Source of the DNA: Gammaproteobacteria bacterium
GTDB taxonomy: Bacteria > Pseudomonadota > Gammaproteobacteria > Pseudomonadales > Pseudohongiellaceae
Direction: 5' to 3'
Length of the DNA: 6,398 bases
Assembly (NCBI GenBank): GCA_003556835.1
Contig: PWQG01000004.1
Coordinates: 1-6,398 of the forward strand
Under the pieces are notes generated by a model. It did no database searches. It was not told where the DNA came from and was given only the letters and a program-made list of their open reading frames with translations. Shown here in pieces: positions 1 to 5,973 of the stretch (the first letter of the stretch is position 1; every line of letters begins with the position of its first letter). The position numbers and the translations under genes were made by a program.

Positions 1-1175
1 ATGCCCACGGCCAGGAAGATGAAGCCGTAGCTGAGGATACGCAGGGCCAGGATGCCGCTGTCCACCACGCCCGGCTCTGCGCTGAAAAAACCCATGATCC
101 AGGTCGGAAACAGAATCAGGATCAACGCCATGCTGCCCATGTAGAAGACATTGTATTTTGCCACCTGGTAGACCGTGGCCTGGGCCCGCTCCGGTTTGCG
201 TGCGCCCAGGTTCTGACCGACCAGTGTGGCCACCGCATTGCTCAGTCCCCAGGAGGGCAGCATGATGAAGATGATCACCCGGATGGCGATGGTGTAGCCG
301 GCTATGGCTTCGCTGCCATACTGGGCCACGAGGCGCATCAGGAAAATCCAGCTGGCCGTTGCAATCAGGAACTGGGCGATGCCGCCCACGGAAATGCGCA
401 GCAGTTGCAGTGCCAGCTTCAGTTGCAGCCCCATTTCACGCAGGTGCAGGCGGATGCGGCGACTGCCCAGGCACAGGTGATAGAGCTGATAGGCCACCCC
501 CACGCCCCGGCCGATATTGGTGGCCACGGCCGCCCCGGTCACGCCCAATTCCGGGAACGGTCCCCAGCCGAAGATCAGCAGGGGATCGAGCACGATGTTG
601 ATGCCATTGGCCAGCACCAGTGATTTCATGGCGATGCTGGCATCCCCGGCCCCACGGAAAATGGCATTGTTCAGGAACAGGAAGAGGATCGTGAAGGAGC
701 CGCCCAGCATGATCTGGGTGTAGGTGGTGCCCGCTTCGATCACCGCCTCTTCGGCGCCCATCAATAGCAGGATCCGATCCGCATAGAACCAGCCCACAAT
801 GCCGACCAGAGCCGAGGTGAACACGCCGATCCACAGGGCCTGGGCGGCTACAGCTGCGGCCGCCAGTGGTTTGCCTTCGCCGATACGTCGGGCGACCATG
901 GCCGTGGTCGCCATGCTCAGGCCTATGGCGATGGCAAACAACAGTGAAATCACCGCTTCGGTCAGGCCTACGGTGGCTACGGCCTCCGGACCCAGTCTGG
1001 CCACAAAGAAGATGTCCACCAGGGCGAACACCGATTCCATGGCCATTTCCAGAATCATCGGTATGGCGAGCAGGAAGGTCACCCGGCGTATGGAACCTTT
1101 CGTGTAGTTGATGTTCGGGTCGCCGCGCAGCGCCTGACCGAATAGGCGGCCGTACTCCCGTATTTTCCCTTTCAT
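1..1175 (-). CDS. MATE family efflux transporter (partial, C-terminus beyond left edge)
   Basis: This is an inner-membrane antiporter of the multidrug and toxic compound extrusion (MATE) family, which exports cationic drugs or metabolites in exchange for Na+ or H+. Reading the minus strand from 1175 gives 391 uninterrupted residues starting MKGKIREYGRLF. Family landmarks are the first helix region ESVFALVDIFFVARLG (residues about 47-62) followed by AVATVGLTEA, the loop FRGAGDASIAMKS (about 173-185), and NIVLDPLLIFGWG (about 193-205), which ends the N-terminal half. The second repeat begins near residue 255 and includes a VGQNLGARKPERA loop (about 319-331). Family members are usually about 450-470 residues, so some 60-80 residues are missing off the edge. 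ATG 1175 is preceded by a weak GAAG; an in-frame ATG at 1211 would add 12 residues but has no visible ribosome site. Assignment to the family is firm; the substrate and the NorM or DinF subgroup are not determined. Confidence 0.93.
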   Translation of the reverse strand, partial: MKGKIREYGRLFGQALRGDPNINYTKGSIRRVTFLLAIPMILEMAMESVFALVDIFFVARLGPEAVATVGLTEAVISLLFAIAIGLSMATTAMVARRIGEGKPLAAAAVAAQALWIGVFTSALVGIVGWFYADRILLLMGAEEAVIEAGTTYTQIMLGGSFTILFLFLNNAIFRGAGDASIAMKSLVLANGINIVLDPLLIFGWGPFPELGVTGAAVATNIGRGVGVAYQLYHLCLGSRRIRLHLREMGLQLKLALQLLRISVGGIAQFLIATASWIFLMRLVAQYGSEAIAGYTIAIRVIIFIMLPSWGLSNAVATLVGQNLGARKPERAQATVYQVAKYNVFYMGSMALILILFPTWIMGFFSAEPGVVDSGILALRILSYGFIFLAVG

Positions 1176-1498
1176 TTTTTCTTCATTCCCGAATTCAGTT
1201 TGTACTGGCATGATGCCGGCGTACAGACAGGGCCACACTCCAGCGCATGGACGGATAAAAAAATGAACTTCAGGCCGGGCGCAGGAATGCGCAAAGGGCT
1301 AACGGTGAGTCGGTTGAATGCAAAGTGGTGCAGCCGTGGTCGCAATGGGCCCCAGAAAGGCCAGGGCGCGACTTGAAGTTCGTTGTCGTTTAGCGGATAC
1401 GAATGGAATGGAACTTCATTGGCTGATACTCCGTGGTTTCCCGTTCAGGGCGGTTGCCGGCGCAGTATACGCCCGTGGTCCGCGCCGGACAACCCTTC
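1176..1498. other. Non-coding gap upstream of the MATE gene
   Basis: This stretch lies upstream of the MATE gene and downstream of the secreted-protein gene. I see no convincing gene: an open frame on the plus strand from 1318 runs on through the antisense of the secreted-protein gene and looks like a by-product of GC-rich coding DNA. I could not pick a clear sigma-70 promoter for the MATE gene. Visible structure consists of three GAAnTTC-type 8-mers (annotated separately), an A7 run at 1257-1263 and a small GCGCA/TGCGC hairpin at 1281-1294. The last few bases before the neighbouring hairpin are unremarkable. Confidence 0.6.
1264..1418. repeat. Three copies of the 8-mer GAACTTCA (two direct, one inverted)
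   Basis: GAACTTCA occurs at 1265-1272 and 1411-1418, and its reverse complement TGAAGTTC at 1374-1381. Each copy is centred on the near-palindrome GAAnTTC; the first is a perfect odd palindrome, TGAACTTCA at 1264-1272. Three copies in about 155 bases upstream of the MATE gene could be operator half-sites or whole sites for a regulator. This is inference from repetition only; no known regulator motif is matched with confidence. Confidence 0.35.
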
Positions 1499-1527
1499 AG
1501 AAACCGCCGGACTGTCCGGGGGTTTCT
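1499..1527 (-). terminator. Hairpin behind the secreted-protein gene, probable terminator
   Basis: Arms 1499-1512 and 1514-1527 pair over 14 positions with a single mismatch (G1506 with G1520) around a one-base centre, which in RNA would relax to a tighter stem with a small loop. The hairpin begins four bases after the TGA stop at 1531-1533 of the secreted-protein gene, the position expected for its terminator. The run of U after it on the minus strand is poor (TTTCTG); on the plus strand it is slightly better (TTTCTTTG). It would separate this transcript from the MATE gene. Confidence 0.55.
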
Positions 1528-1530
1528 TTG

Positions 1531-2256
1531 TCATTCAGTGCTATCGTGGATTTCCCAGAGCACACTGCCCTGGAGTACTTCACCATTTTCGATAATCAGC
1601 CGGGCGTGTACCTGGTGCTTGCCCGGACCGAAGAGTGTGGCTGGCAGGGCCGGACATCTGAGGCTTTGTCCCTGTTCCAGTTGGCCCGGAATCAGGCATT
1701 CCAGTACATCGGGTGTGACATCCTGCCAATTGTCGCGGGGTGTACCGGCATGGCCCAACAGGACCTGGCCGTCAACGATGGGGGAATCGGAGCCCGTGAC
1801 CAGGATGGCCATGTCGAACAATTGGGTGGTGGCGTACTCTCCACTGGGTGGCGATATCTGGACGCCGGCCCGGGCTGCGCCGACCGAGAAAGCAGTTTCC
1901 AGCGTCCCGCAGTCGTCGGCCTGGGCCACATTCACCTGATAGTCACCTTCGGGCAGTTTGCCCAGCGGCAGGGAGAGATGGAAGGGGGTCACCACCTGGG
2001 CACAGGCGTCCGGGCTGCGTTCATCACGGCTTATGGAAAGCGAGACATCTATATCCTGACCATCAATGACCAGCTCGTTGTTGACCAGGTGGCAGGGTGT
2101 ACTCTTTTCGCCGCTGATATGCAGCGTGACCTGGCTATTGGCGTCCGGCGCTGCCGGGGTGATGTGTACGTCACCCAGCTCGCCCCAGTCGGCCACCGCC
2201 GATTGACCAGCAATCAGGAGCATAGATGTAACGAAAGGAATGAGTGGATACTTCAT
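1531..2256 (-). CDS. Secreted protein of unknown function with two beta-sandwich-like halves
   Basis: I do not recognise a named family. The 241 residues start with a Sec signal peptide (MKYPLIPFVTSMLLIAGQSAVA) with likely cleavage after residue 22, so the product is periplasmic or secreted; no lipobox cysteine is present. The mature part appears to have two halves. Residues about 27-126 carry alternating hydrophobic strands, an LPLGKLPEGDYQVNV turn-strand pattern and cysteines at 55, 85 and 116. Residues about 131-236 contain PPSGEYATTQLFDMAILV, then cysteines at 187 and 201, and end in GKHQVHARLIIENGEVLQGSVLWEI. Both resemble Ig-like or Big/CARDB-type beta-sandwiches, which is inference. 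The first-half cysteines and the C187/C201 pair could form disulfides in the periplasm. The start is decided by AAGGAGG four bases upstream of the ATG. It is a single-gene transcript, with its own promoter and terminator, divergent from tcyP. Confidence 0.82.
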   Translation of the reverse strand: MKYPLIPFVTSMLLIAGQSAVADWGELGDVHITPAAPDANSQVTLHISGEKSTPCHLVNNELVIDGQDIDVSLSISRDERSPDACAQVVTPFHLSLPLGKLPEGDYQVNVAQADDCGTLETAFSVGAARAGVQISPPSGEYATTQLFDMAILVTGSDSPIVDGQVLLGHAGTPRDNWQDVTPDVLECLIPGQLEQGQSLRCPALPATLFGPGKHQVHARLIIENGEVLQGSVLWEIHDSTE

Positions 2257-2260
2257 GAAT

Positions 2261-2267
2261 CCTCCTT
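2261..2267 (-). promoter_or_regulatory. Strong ribosome binding site of the secreted-protein gene
   Basis: On the minus strand the sequence AAGGAGG sits four bases before the ATG at 2256. It is nearly the full anti-Shine-Dalgarno complement and is the strongest ribosome binding site in the window. It settles both the start and the coding strand in a region where a longer open frame (1318-2307) lies on the opposite strand. Confidence 0.85.
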
Positions 2268-2300
2268 ATACAGCTCGCTGTTCTTGCTAATTAGAGCCTC

Positions 2301-2329
2301 ACTATGACAATCCCTGGTGCCGGTTTCAA
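2301..2329 (-). promoter_or_regulatory. Probable sigma-70 promoter of the secreted-protein gene
   Basis: On the minus strand, TTGAAA (2329-2324, five of six matches to the -35 consensus) is followed after exactly 17 bases by CATAGT (2306-2301, four of six matches to the -10 consensus). A TG one base upstream of the -10 makes it an extended -10 element. Transcription would begin near 2294, giving a leader of about 38 bases. The -35 lies within a small inverted repeat, CGGTT-TC-AACCG (2321-2332). Confidence 0.5.
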
Positions 2330-2468
2330 CCGTCAGTGGGGGGTTGTCGCTACAGTAGCAATCCATCGGATGTTTATTGGCGAACAATACGGGATTCAAG
2401 CACTCATTGTACTGACCGCAAAAGTGGTTTAGTTTCAGCCTTAAATCCACAATAACGGAAACACACCC

Positions 2469-3854
2469 ATGTTCATGCTCACCCTCCTGAATCTGGCTGT
2501 CTTTGCAGCCCTGCTTTATGTGCTCTTCCGCCTGCGCAGGCAGGAGCACAGCCTGGCCCGCCAAGTGTTCACCGGCCTTTTACTGGGCGTTGCTTACGGC
2601 CTGGTGCTGCAATTGATCTACAGCAGTACCAACGAAGCAGTGCTGGACCAGACCCTGCAATGGACCAATGTCGTGGCCAATGTCTACGTCGGACTGCTGC
2701 AGATGATCATCATGCCGCTGGTCCTGATTACGATGATTGCGGCCATGCTGAAGGTCCAGGAGCTGTCCTCCATGGGCAAGATTGGCGGTTCGGTGATCAG
2801 CCTGCTTGTGTTCACCACGGTGGTGGCGGCTCTGGTCGGTATTCTGGTGACCGTGGTTTTCGGCTTGAGTGCCGAGGGCCTGGTTGAAGGGGAGCGGGAG
2901 ATGGCGCGCGCCGAAGCCCTGCAGGCCCGACAGGGAACGGTGGCCGACCTGACGGTACCGCAAGTGATCATCAGCTTCATCCCCACCAATATTTTCGAAG
3001 ATCTGACCGGTGCCCGTGATACGTCGGTGATTGCGGTGGTGATTTTTGGTGTGCTGCTCGGTGCTGCCGCGCTTCTGGTTACACGCGAGAAGCCTGAACA
3101 GGAAGAACGCATCCGTGGCTTTGTCGATTCCACCCAGAGCATTGTCATGAAGCTGGTGGGTATGGTGCTGGCGCTGACCCCCTATGGTGTCATGGCCCTC
3201 ATGGTCCGGGTCCTGTCCAGTGCCGGTCTCGGTGATATACTCAACCTGCTTGGTTTCATTGTTGCCTCCTACCTGGCCATTGCCATCATGTTTGCTGTGC
3301 ATGCGGGGATGCTGACCCTGGCGGGTGTCAATCCTGTCAATTTCTTCAAGAAGATCATGCCGGTATTGACGTTCGCCTTTGTCAGTCGCAGCTCGGCTGC
3401 GGCCATCCCGATGAACATCAAGACACAGATCGAGAAGCTGAAGATTCCGGCACCAATTGCCAGTATGTCGGCCAGTTTCGGCGCGACCATCGGTCAGAAC
3501 GGCTGCGCGGGTATCTATCCGGCCATGCTGGCGGTGATGGTGGCGCCTACAGTTGGTGTAAACCCGCTTGAGCCCGGCTTCATCATGCTCCTGGTCGGTG
3601 TCATTGCCATCAGTTCCTTCGGGGTTGCCGGAGTAGGTGGCGGCGCCACCTTCTCGGCCCTGATCGTCCTGCCTGCCATGGGGTTGCCGATTACCCTGGT
3701 GGCACTGCTCATTTCCATTGAGCCCTTGATCGATATGGGCCGCACCGCGCTCAATGTCAGCGGAGCCATGACCAGCGGGGCCGTCACGGACAAGGTGGTG
3801 ACCCTGGAGGAGTCAGGCGCAGCGGCTGAGGCAGGTGAGGCCGAGGCCGGCTGA
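2469..3854 (+). CDS. tcyP: L-cystine:Na+ symporter TcyP (YdjN type, DAACS family)
   Basis: This 461-residue inner-membrane protein imports L-cystine together with a cation, supplying sulfur and affecting periplasmic thiol balance. It belongs to the dicarboxylate/amino acid:cation symporter (glutamate transporter) fold. The N-terminal scaffold includes LLQMIIMPLVLITMI (about 77-91) and FGLSAEGLVEGE (131-142). The transport core shows the hairpin-1 serines SRSSAAAIP (306-314), the TM7 region SFGATIGQNGCAGIYPAML (336-354), where the GltPh-type NMDGT motif is replaced by IGQNG as in TcyP, the glycine-rich hairpin 2 GVAGVGGGATFSAL (385-398), and TM8 IDMGRTALNVSG (421-432), with D422, R425 and N429 aligning with substrate and ion residues of the family. 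Length matches E. coli TcyP (about 463). ATG 2469 has CGGA nine bases upstream; a second ATG two codons later is less well placed. The tail after 445 is an Ala/Glu-rich segment that is not conserved. Confidence 0.95.
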   Translation: MFMLTLLNLAVFAALLYVLFRLRRQEHSLARQVFTGLLLGVAYGLVLQLIYSSTNEAVLDQTLQWTNVVANVYVGLLQMIIMPLVLITMIAAMLKVQELSSMGKIGGSVISLLVFTTVVAALVGILVTVVFGLSAEGLVEGEREMARAEALQARQGTVADLTVPQVIISFIPTNIFEDLTGARDTSVIAVVIFGVLLGAAALLVTREKPEQEERIRGFVDSTQSIVMKLVGMVLALTPYGVMALMVRVLSSAGLGDILNLLGFIVASYLAIAIMFAVHAGMLTLAGVNPVNFFKKIMPVLTFAFVSRSSAAAIPMNIKTQIEKLKIPAPIASMSASFGATIGQNGCAGIYPAMLAVMVAPTVGVNPLEPGFIMLLVGVIAISSFGVAGVGGGATFSALIVLPAMGLPITLVALLISIEPLIDMGRTALNVSGAMTSGAVTDKVVTLEESGAAAEAGEAEAG

Positions 3855-3859
3855 TGCTT

Positions 3860-3899
3860 CTGATGCAGCGGGGTGTCAGATGACACTGCGCTGCATCAG
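3860..3899. terminator. Long convergent hairpin, probable bidirectional terminator
   Basis: Arms 3860-3878 and 3881-3899 pair at 17 of 19 positions around a GA centre; the two mismatches face each other in the middle of the stem. It starts five bases after the tcyP stop, and the TGA stop of the convergent flavoprotein gene (3876-3878) is inside its left arm, so the last seven codons of that gene form the right arm. There is no proper T-run on either side, so termination may depend on the stem alone or on Rho; it could instead protect the 3' ends of both messages. Confidence 0.55.
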
Positions 3900-5819
3900 C
3901 ACTTCATTGACCGCCCGATGGGCTTCGTCGATAGCAGCGTCGGTGAACGGATTGGCGGCTGCATCGGAGTTGGCTATGCTGATACGGCCGAATGTCTGCC
4001 GCGCGCGAACACAGGGTCGGTCATCGGACGGAAACAGGGCCCAGCGTGCCGGTTCCGTCAGGGTGTTGTAGAGGTAAGCATTACCGTGTGGCCAGCGATT
4101 GACGGTGAGACCGGCAATATCCCTCTTGGCATCAAAACCACCGGCGCCGAGCATGCGATCAAGCTGGGATCGGATTTTGCTTTCGAAGACCGCAAACGGG
4201 GTATTGAGCAGTTCCTGCCGCCCGGCTAGCAATTGTTGCCGACGCGGCTTGCCCGGTGCGCAGGGCGCCCGGTGCATGCGCAGCACGATGGGATCATCCA
4301 CCGAGGTCGATCCCCGGTAGCTGCCGGCACTGAGCGGGAACTGCAGGCTGCTGTTGCTGTGGTAACTGCCCGGTGCATCAATGTTGCGCACGCCCAGGTT
4401 GGCCATGGCGCGGGAATTGCGCAGCAGCACATTGGTGTACACCCTGGGTGCCTTGATGCCATAGGACAGCGCGTCTTTCTGTTCCGCTGGCAACTCCCGG
4501 CAAAGGTAGGGGATGACTTCGTGCCAGCAAGCCATGATGACGTGCCCCGCCCGCACCCGCTGGGCCTGCCCACCCTGTACGTAATTGACCTGGACTGCGC
4601 CGGAGCGGCCGGGTTCTCCCTCGTGTTCTACTCCAATGACGGTACTGCGCAGCCGGACACGACTTCCGGAACCGGCACGATCGAGTTGTGAGTAGTACAG
4701 GCGACCGGTGATGGCATCGTCCAGGCTCTCGCCCGGCAGCGCCGAGGGAATGAGCTGGCGTACCATGAGTCGGGCCAGGGTGGCATTGCCGTCCGGGAAA
4801 TATACCGAATCCTCGTCCGACTCCTGTTCCCGCCCGTGATGGGGACCGGCGATCTGGGCCAGGGGGCTGACCGGGGAGGTGGGCTGCAGGTTCAGGCCCT
4901 GGAATCCCGGGTAGTTCATCTGCCAGCAGTACAGCGCAGGTACCTGTTCGGGGCCCATATAGAAGCGGAAGTGGGTCCGGGTCTGGAAGATGGGGATCAC
5001 ATCCGGGTGCACCTTGACCACATCGAGCAGGTAATCGGTGTAGCTGATCGTGGCCAGGTAGGCTTTTTTCTCCCCGTCGGACAGACCTGGCAGGAAGTCG
5101 CGCATGGCATTGGCATCGTACAGTCTGGAGATGTCCCGCTGTGCAGCGGCTGACAGTGGTGTGTTGCGCACGAATTCGCCCCAGGGCATGCCGCTTGGGC
5201 GCGGCACCAGACGATCCTCGCCAAAGGTTTCCCGATCAAAGAACATCGAGGAACTAAGGCCCTGGTTGCGATGATGGTAACGGGCGGCTTCGGTCTGTTC
5301 CTGATAGCGTTCAACATCAATGCCGAGCTCTCGCAACAGGCGTTTTGAAACGGGGCTGTAGTTCGAGGCCTGCTCCAGGTTCAGGGTGCCGCCATTGACC
5401 AGGATCTGTCGACCCTGGTGGGTGAACTCATTGCGTTTGGCGTGACCGCCAAAATCATCGTGGTTGTCGAGCAAAAGGATACGGGCATCAGGACCGGCAC
5501 TCTGCCGGAAGAACCAGGCGGCAGCCAGTCCACTGAGGCCGGCGCCGACCACCACCAGATCGTACTCCTCGCCTGTCTCGCGCGGATACCAGGTCACATT
5601 GTCGCGCAGGGCATGGGCGACCTCGAAGGATCCCGGATGACTGCCACGCATGCCGGTCAGTGCCGGTGGGTAATAATCGGCGGTCTGGGCCCGGGCGAGG
5701 CCGCCTGGCACGAGCATGGATCCGGCAATGCCGATGCCGACCCCGTTGAGGAAATCCCGGCGTGTGATACCCGTGCCCGATTTCGGGGCGCGGTTCCTGT
5801 TGCTGCACTTTTTTGGCAT
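3876..5819 (-). CDS. Tat-exported FAD-dependent oxidoreductase, spermidine-dehydrogenase-like
   Basis: A 647-residue flavoprotein of the amine oxidase/glucose-inhibited-division-like Rossmann type, exported folded to the periplasm. The Tat signal reads ITRRDFLNGVGIGIAG (18-33), with likely cleavage at LARA/QT after residue 44. The FAD dinucleotide-binding segment is EYDLVVVGAGLSGLAAAWF (85-103, GxGxxG at 92-97), followed by the ribose-binding acid in LLLDNHDDFGGHAKRNEF (115-132). The C-terminal FAD-contact motif is FGRISIANSDA (610-620) with TDAAIDEAHRAVNEV, preceded by LTVNRWPHGNAY (571-582). The RRDFLNG signal, DNHDDFGGHAKRNEF block and overall length recall the Pseudomonas SpdH family, whose members oxidise spermidine and pass electrons to a respiratory acceptor; that substrate is inferred, not shown. 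The frame is open to a TTG at 5909, but ATG 5819 has GGAG seven bases upstream and leaves a normal Tat signal, so I chose it. It is monocistronic here, divergent from the hydrolase gene. Confidence 0.85.
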   Translation of the reverse strand: MPKKCSNRNRAPKSGTGITRRDFLNGVGIGIAGSMLVPGGLARAQTADYYPPALTGMRGSHPGSFEVAHALRDNVTWYPRETGEEYDLVVVGAGLSGLAAAWFFRQSAGPDARILLLDNHDDFGGHAKRNEFTHQGRQILVNGGTLNLEQASNYSPVSKRLLRELGIDVERYQEQTEAARYHHRNQGLSSSMFFDRETFGEDRLVPRPSGMPWGEFVRNTPLSAAAQRDISRLYDANAMRDFLPGLSDGEKKAYLATISYTDYLLDVVKVHPDVIPIFQTRTHFRFYMGPEQVPALYCWQMNYPGFQGLNLQPTSPVSPLAQIAGPHHGREQESDEDSVYFPDGNATLARLMVRQLIPSALPGESLDDAITGRLYYSQLDRAGSGSRVRLRSTVIGVEHEGEPGRSGAVQVNYVQGGQAQRVRAGHVIMACWHEVIPYLCRELPAEQKDALSYGIKAPRVYTNVLLRNSRAMANLGVRNIDAPGSYHSNSSLQFPLSAGSYRGSTSVDDPIVLRMHRAPCAPGKPRRQQLLAGRQELLNTPFAVFESKIRSQLDRMLGAGGFDAKRDIAGLTVNRWPHGNAYLYNTLTEPARWALFPSDDRPCVRARQTFGRISIANSDAAANPFTDAAIDEAHRAVNEVLMQRSVI

Positions 5820-5973
5820 GTCCCGTCTCCGTTTTTTCTGATTTTTGGTCGATTCGGAGAGTACAGCAAATCCTGTGCCGGGCTGAAGAGCCATCTGTGT
5901 GATGGACAAGCAGCGGCCAGCGGATTACTCTCACGACAGAGTCTACCAGTACCCTCACGGAGTGTGACCTGTC
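5820..5973. promoter_or_regulatory. Divergent spacer between the flavoprotein and hydrolase genes
   Basis: The spacer must hold promoters in both directions, but neither is clear. On the minus strand TTGCTG followed 17 bases later by AAAAAT (5873-5868 and 5850-5845, approximately) is a weak candidate. Near the hydrolase gene there is an ACTCT/AGAGT inverted repeat (5927-5931 and 5938-5942), and CTCACG is repeated at 5930-5935 and 5954-5959, 24 bases apart. These could be regulator contacts close to the hydrolase start, but they are short enough to be chance. Confidence 0.35.
5827..5830 (-). promoter_or_regulatory. Ribosome binding site that decides the flavoprotein start
   Basis: GGAG on the minus strand (CTCC on the plus strand) lies seven bases before the ATG at 5819. 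The longer open frame begins at a TTG (5909) with no comparable site and would place 30 extra charged residues before the Tat motif, which is atypical for a Tat signal. Confidence 0.7.

Larger units (their letters stand above)
2257..2468. promoter_or_regulatory. Divergent intergenic region between the secreted-protein gene and tcyP
   Basis: This 212-base region is visibly richer in A and T than the flanking genes and must hold both divergent promoters. Besides the minus-strand promoter, it contains two small palindromes, CGGTT-TC-AACCG at 2321-2332 and GCTAC-A-GTAGC at 2349-2359, either of which could be a regulator site. For tcyP only weak plus-strand boxes are seen (TTGTAC at 2407-2412 with TAGTTT at 2430-2435). 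In Escherichia coli tcyP belongs to the cysteine regulon under CysB, but I cannot point to a reliable CysB site here. Confidence 0.45.

Noticed and set aside
436..834. A minus-strand 132-residue frame within the MATE gene
   Set aside because: It is out of frame with the MATE coding sequence, which reads through the whole segment with family motifs on both sides.
1257..1294. GCGCA/TGCGC hairpin followed on the minus strand by a T7 run, as a possible terminator
   Set aside because: The T-run is 17 bases from the short five-pair stem, too far for an intrinsic terminator, and no gene ends just upstream of it.
1318..2307. A 329-residue open frame on the plus strand opposite the secreted-protein gene
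   Set aside because: It has no ribosome site, no recognisable family features or signal peptide, and lies antisense to a gene with a signal peptide and an AAGGAGG site; it is best explained by GC-rich codon use.
2304..2432. A 42-codon plus-strand frame upstream of tcyP that could be a leader peptide
   Set aside because: It lacks a ribosome binding site, has no cysteine codons that would suit cysteine-dependent attenuation, and no terminator/antiterminator pair follows it.
2580..3302. A 240-residue antisense open frame inside tcyP
   Set aside because: Its composition (His, Gln, Asp and Gly rich, few hydrophobic cores) is that of reverse-complemented membrane-protein codons, and tcyP itself is unmistakable.
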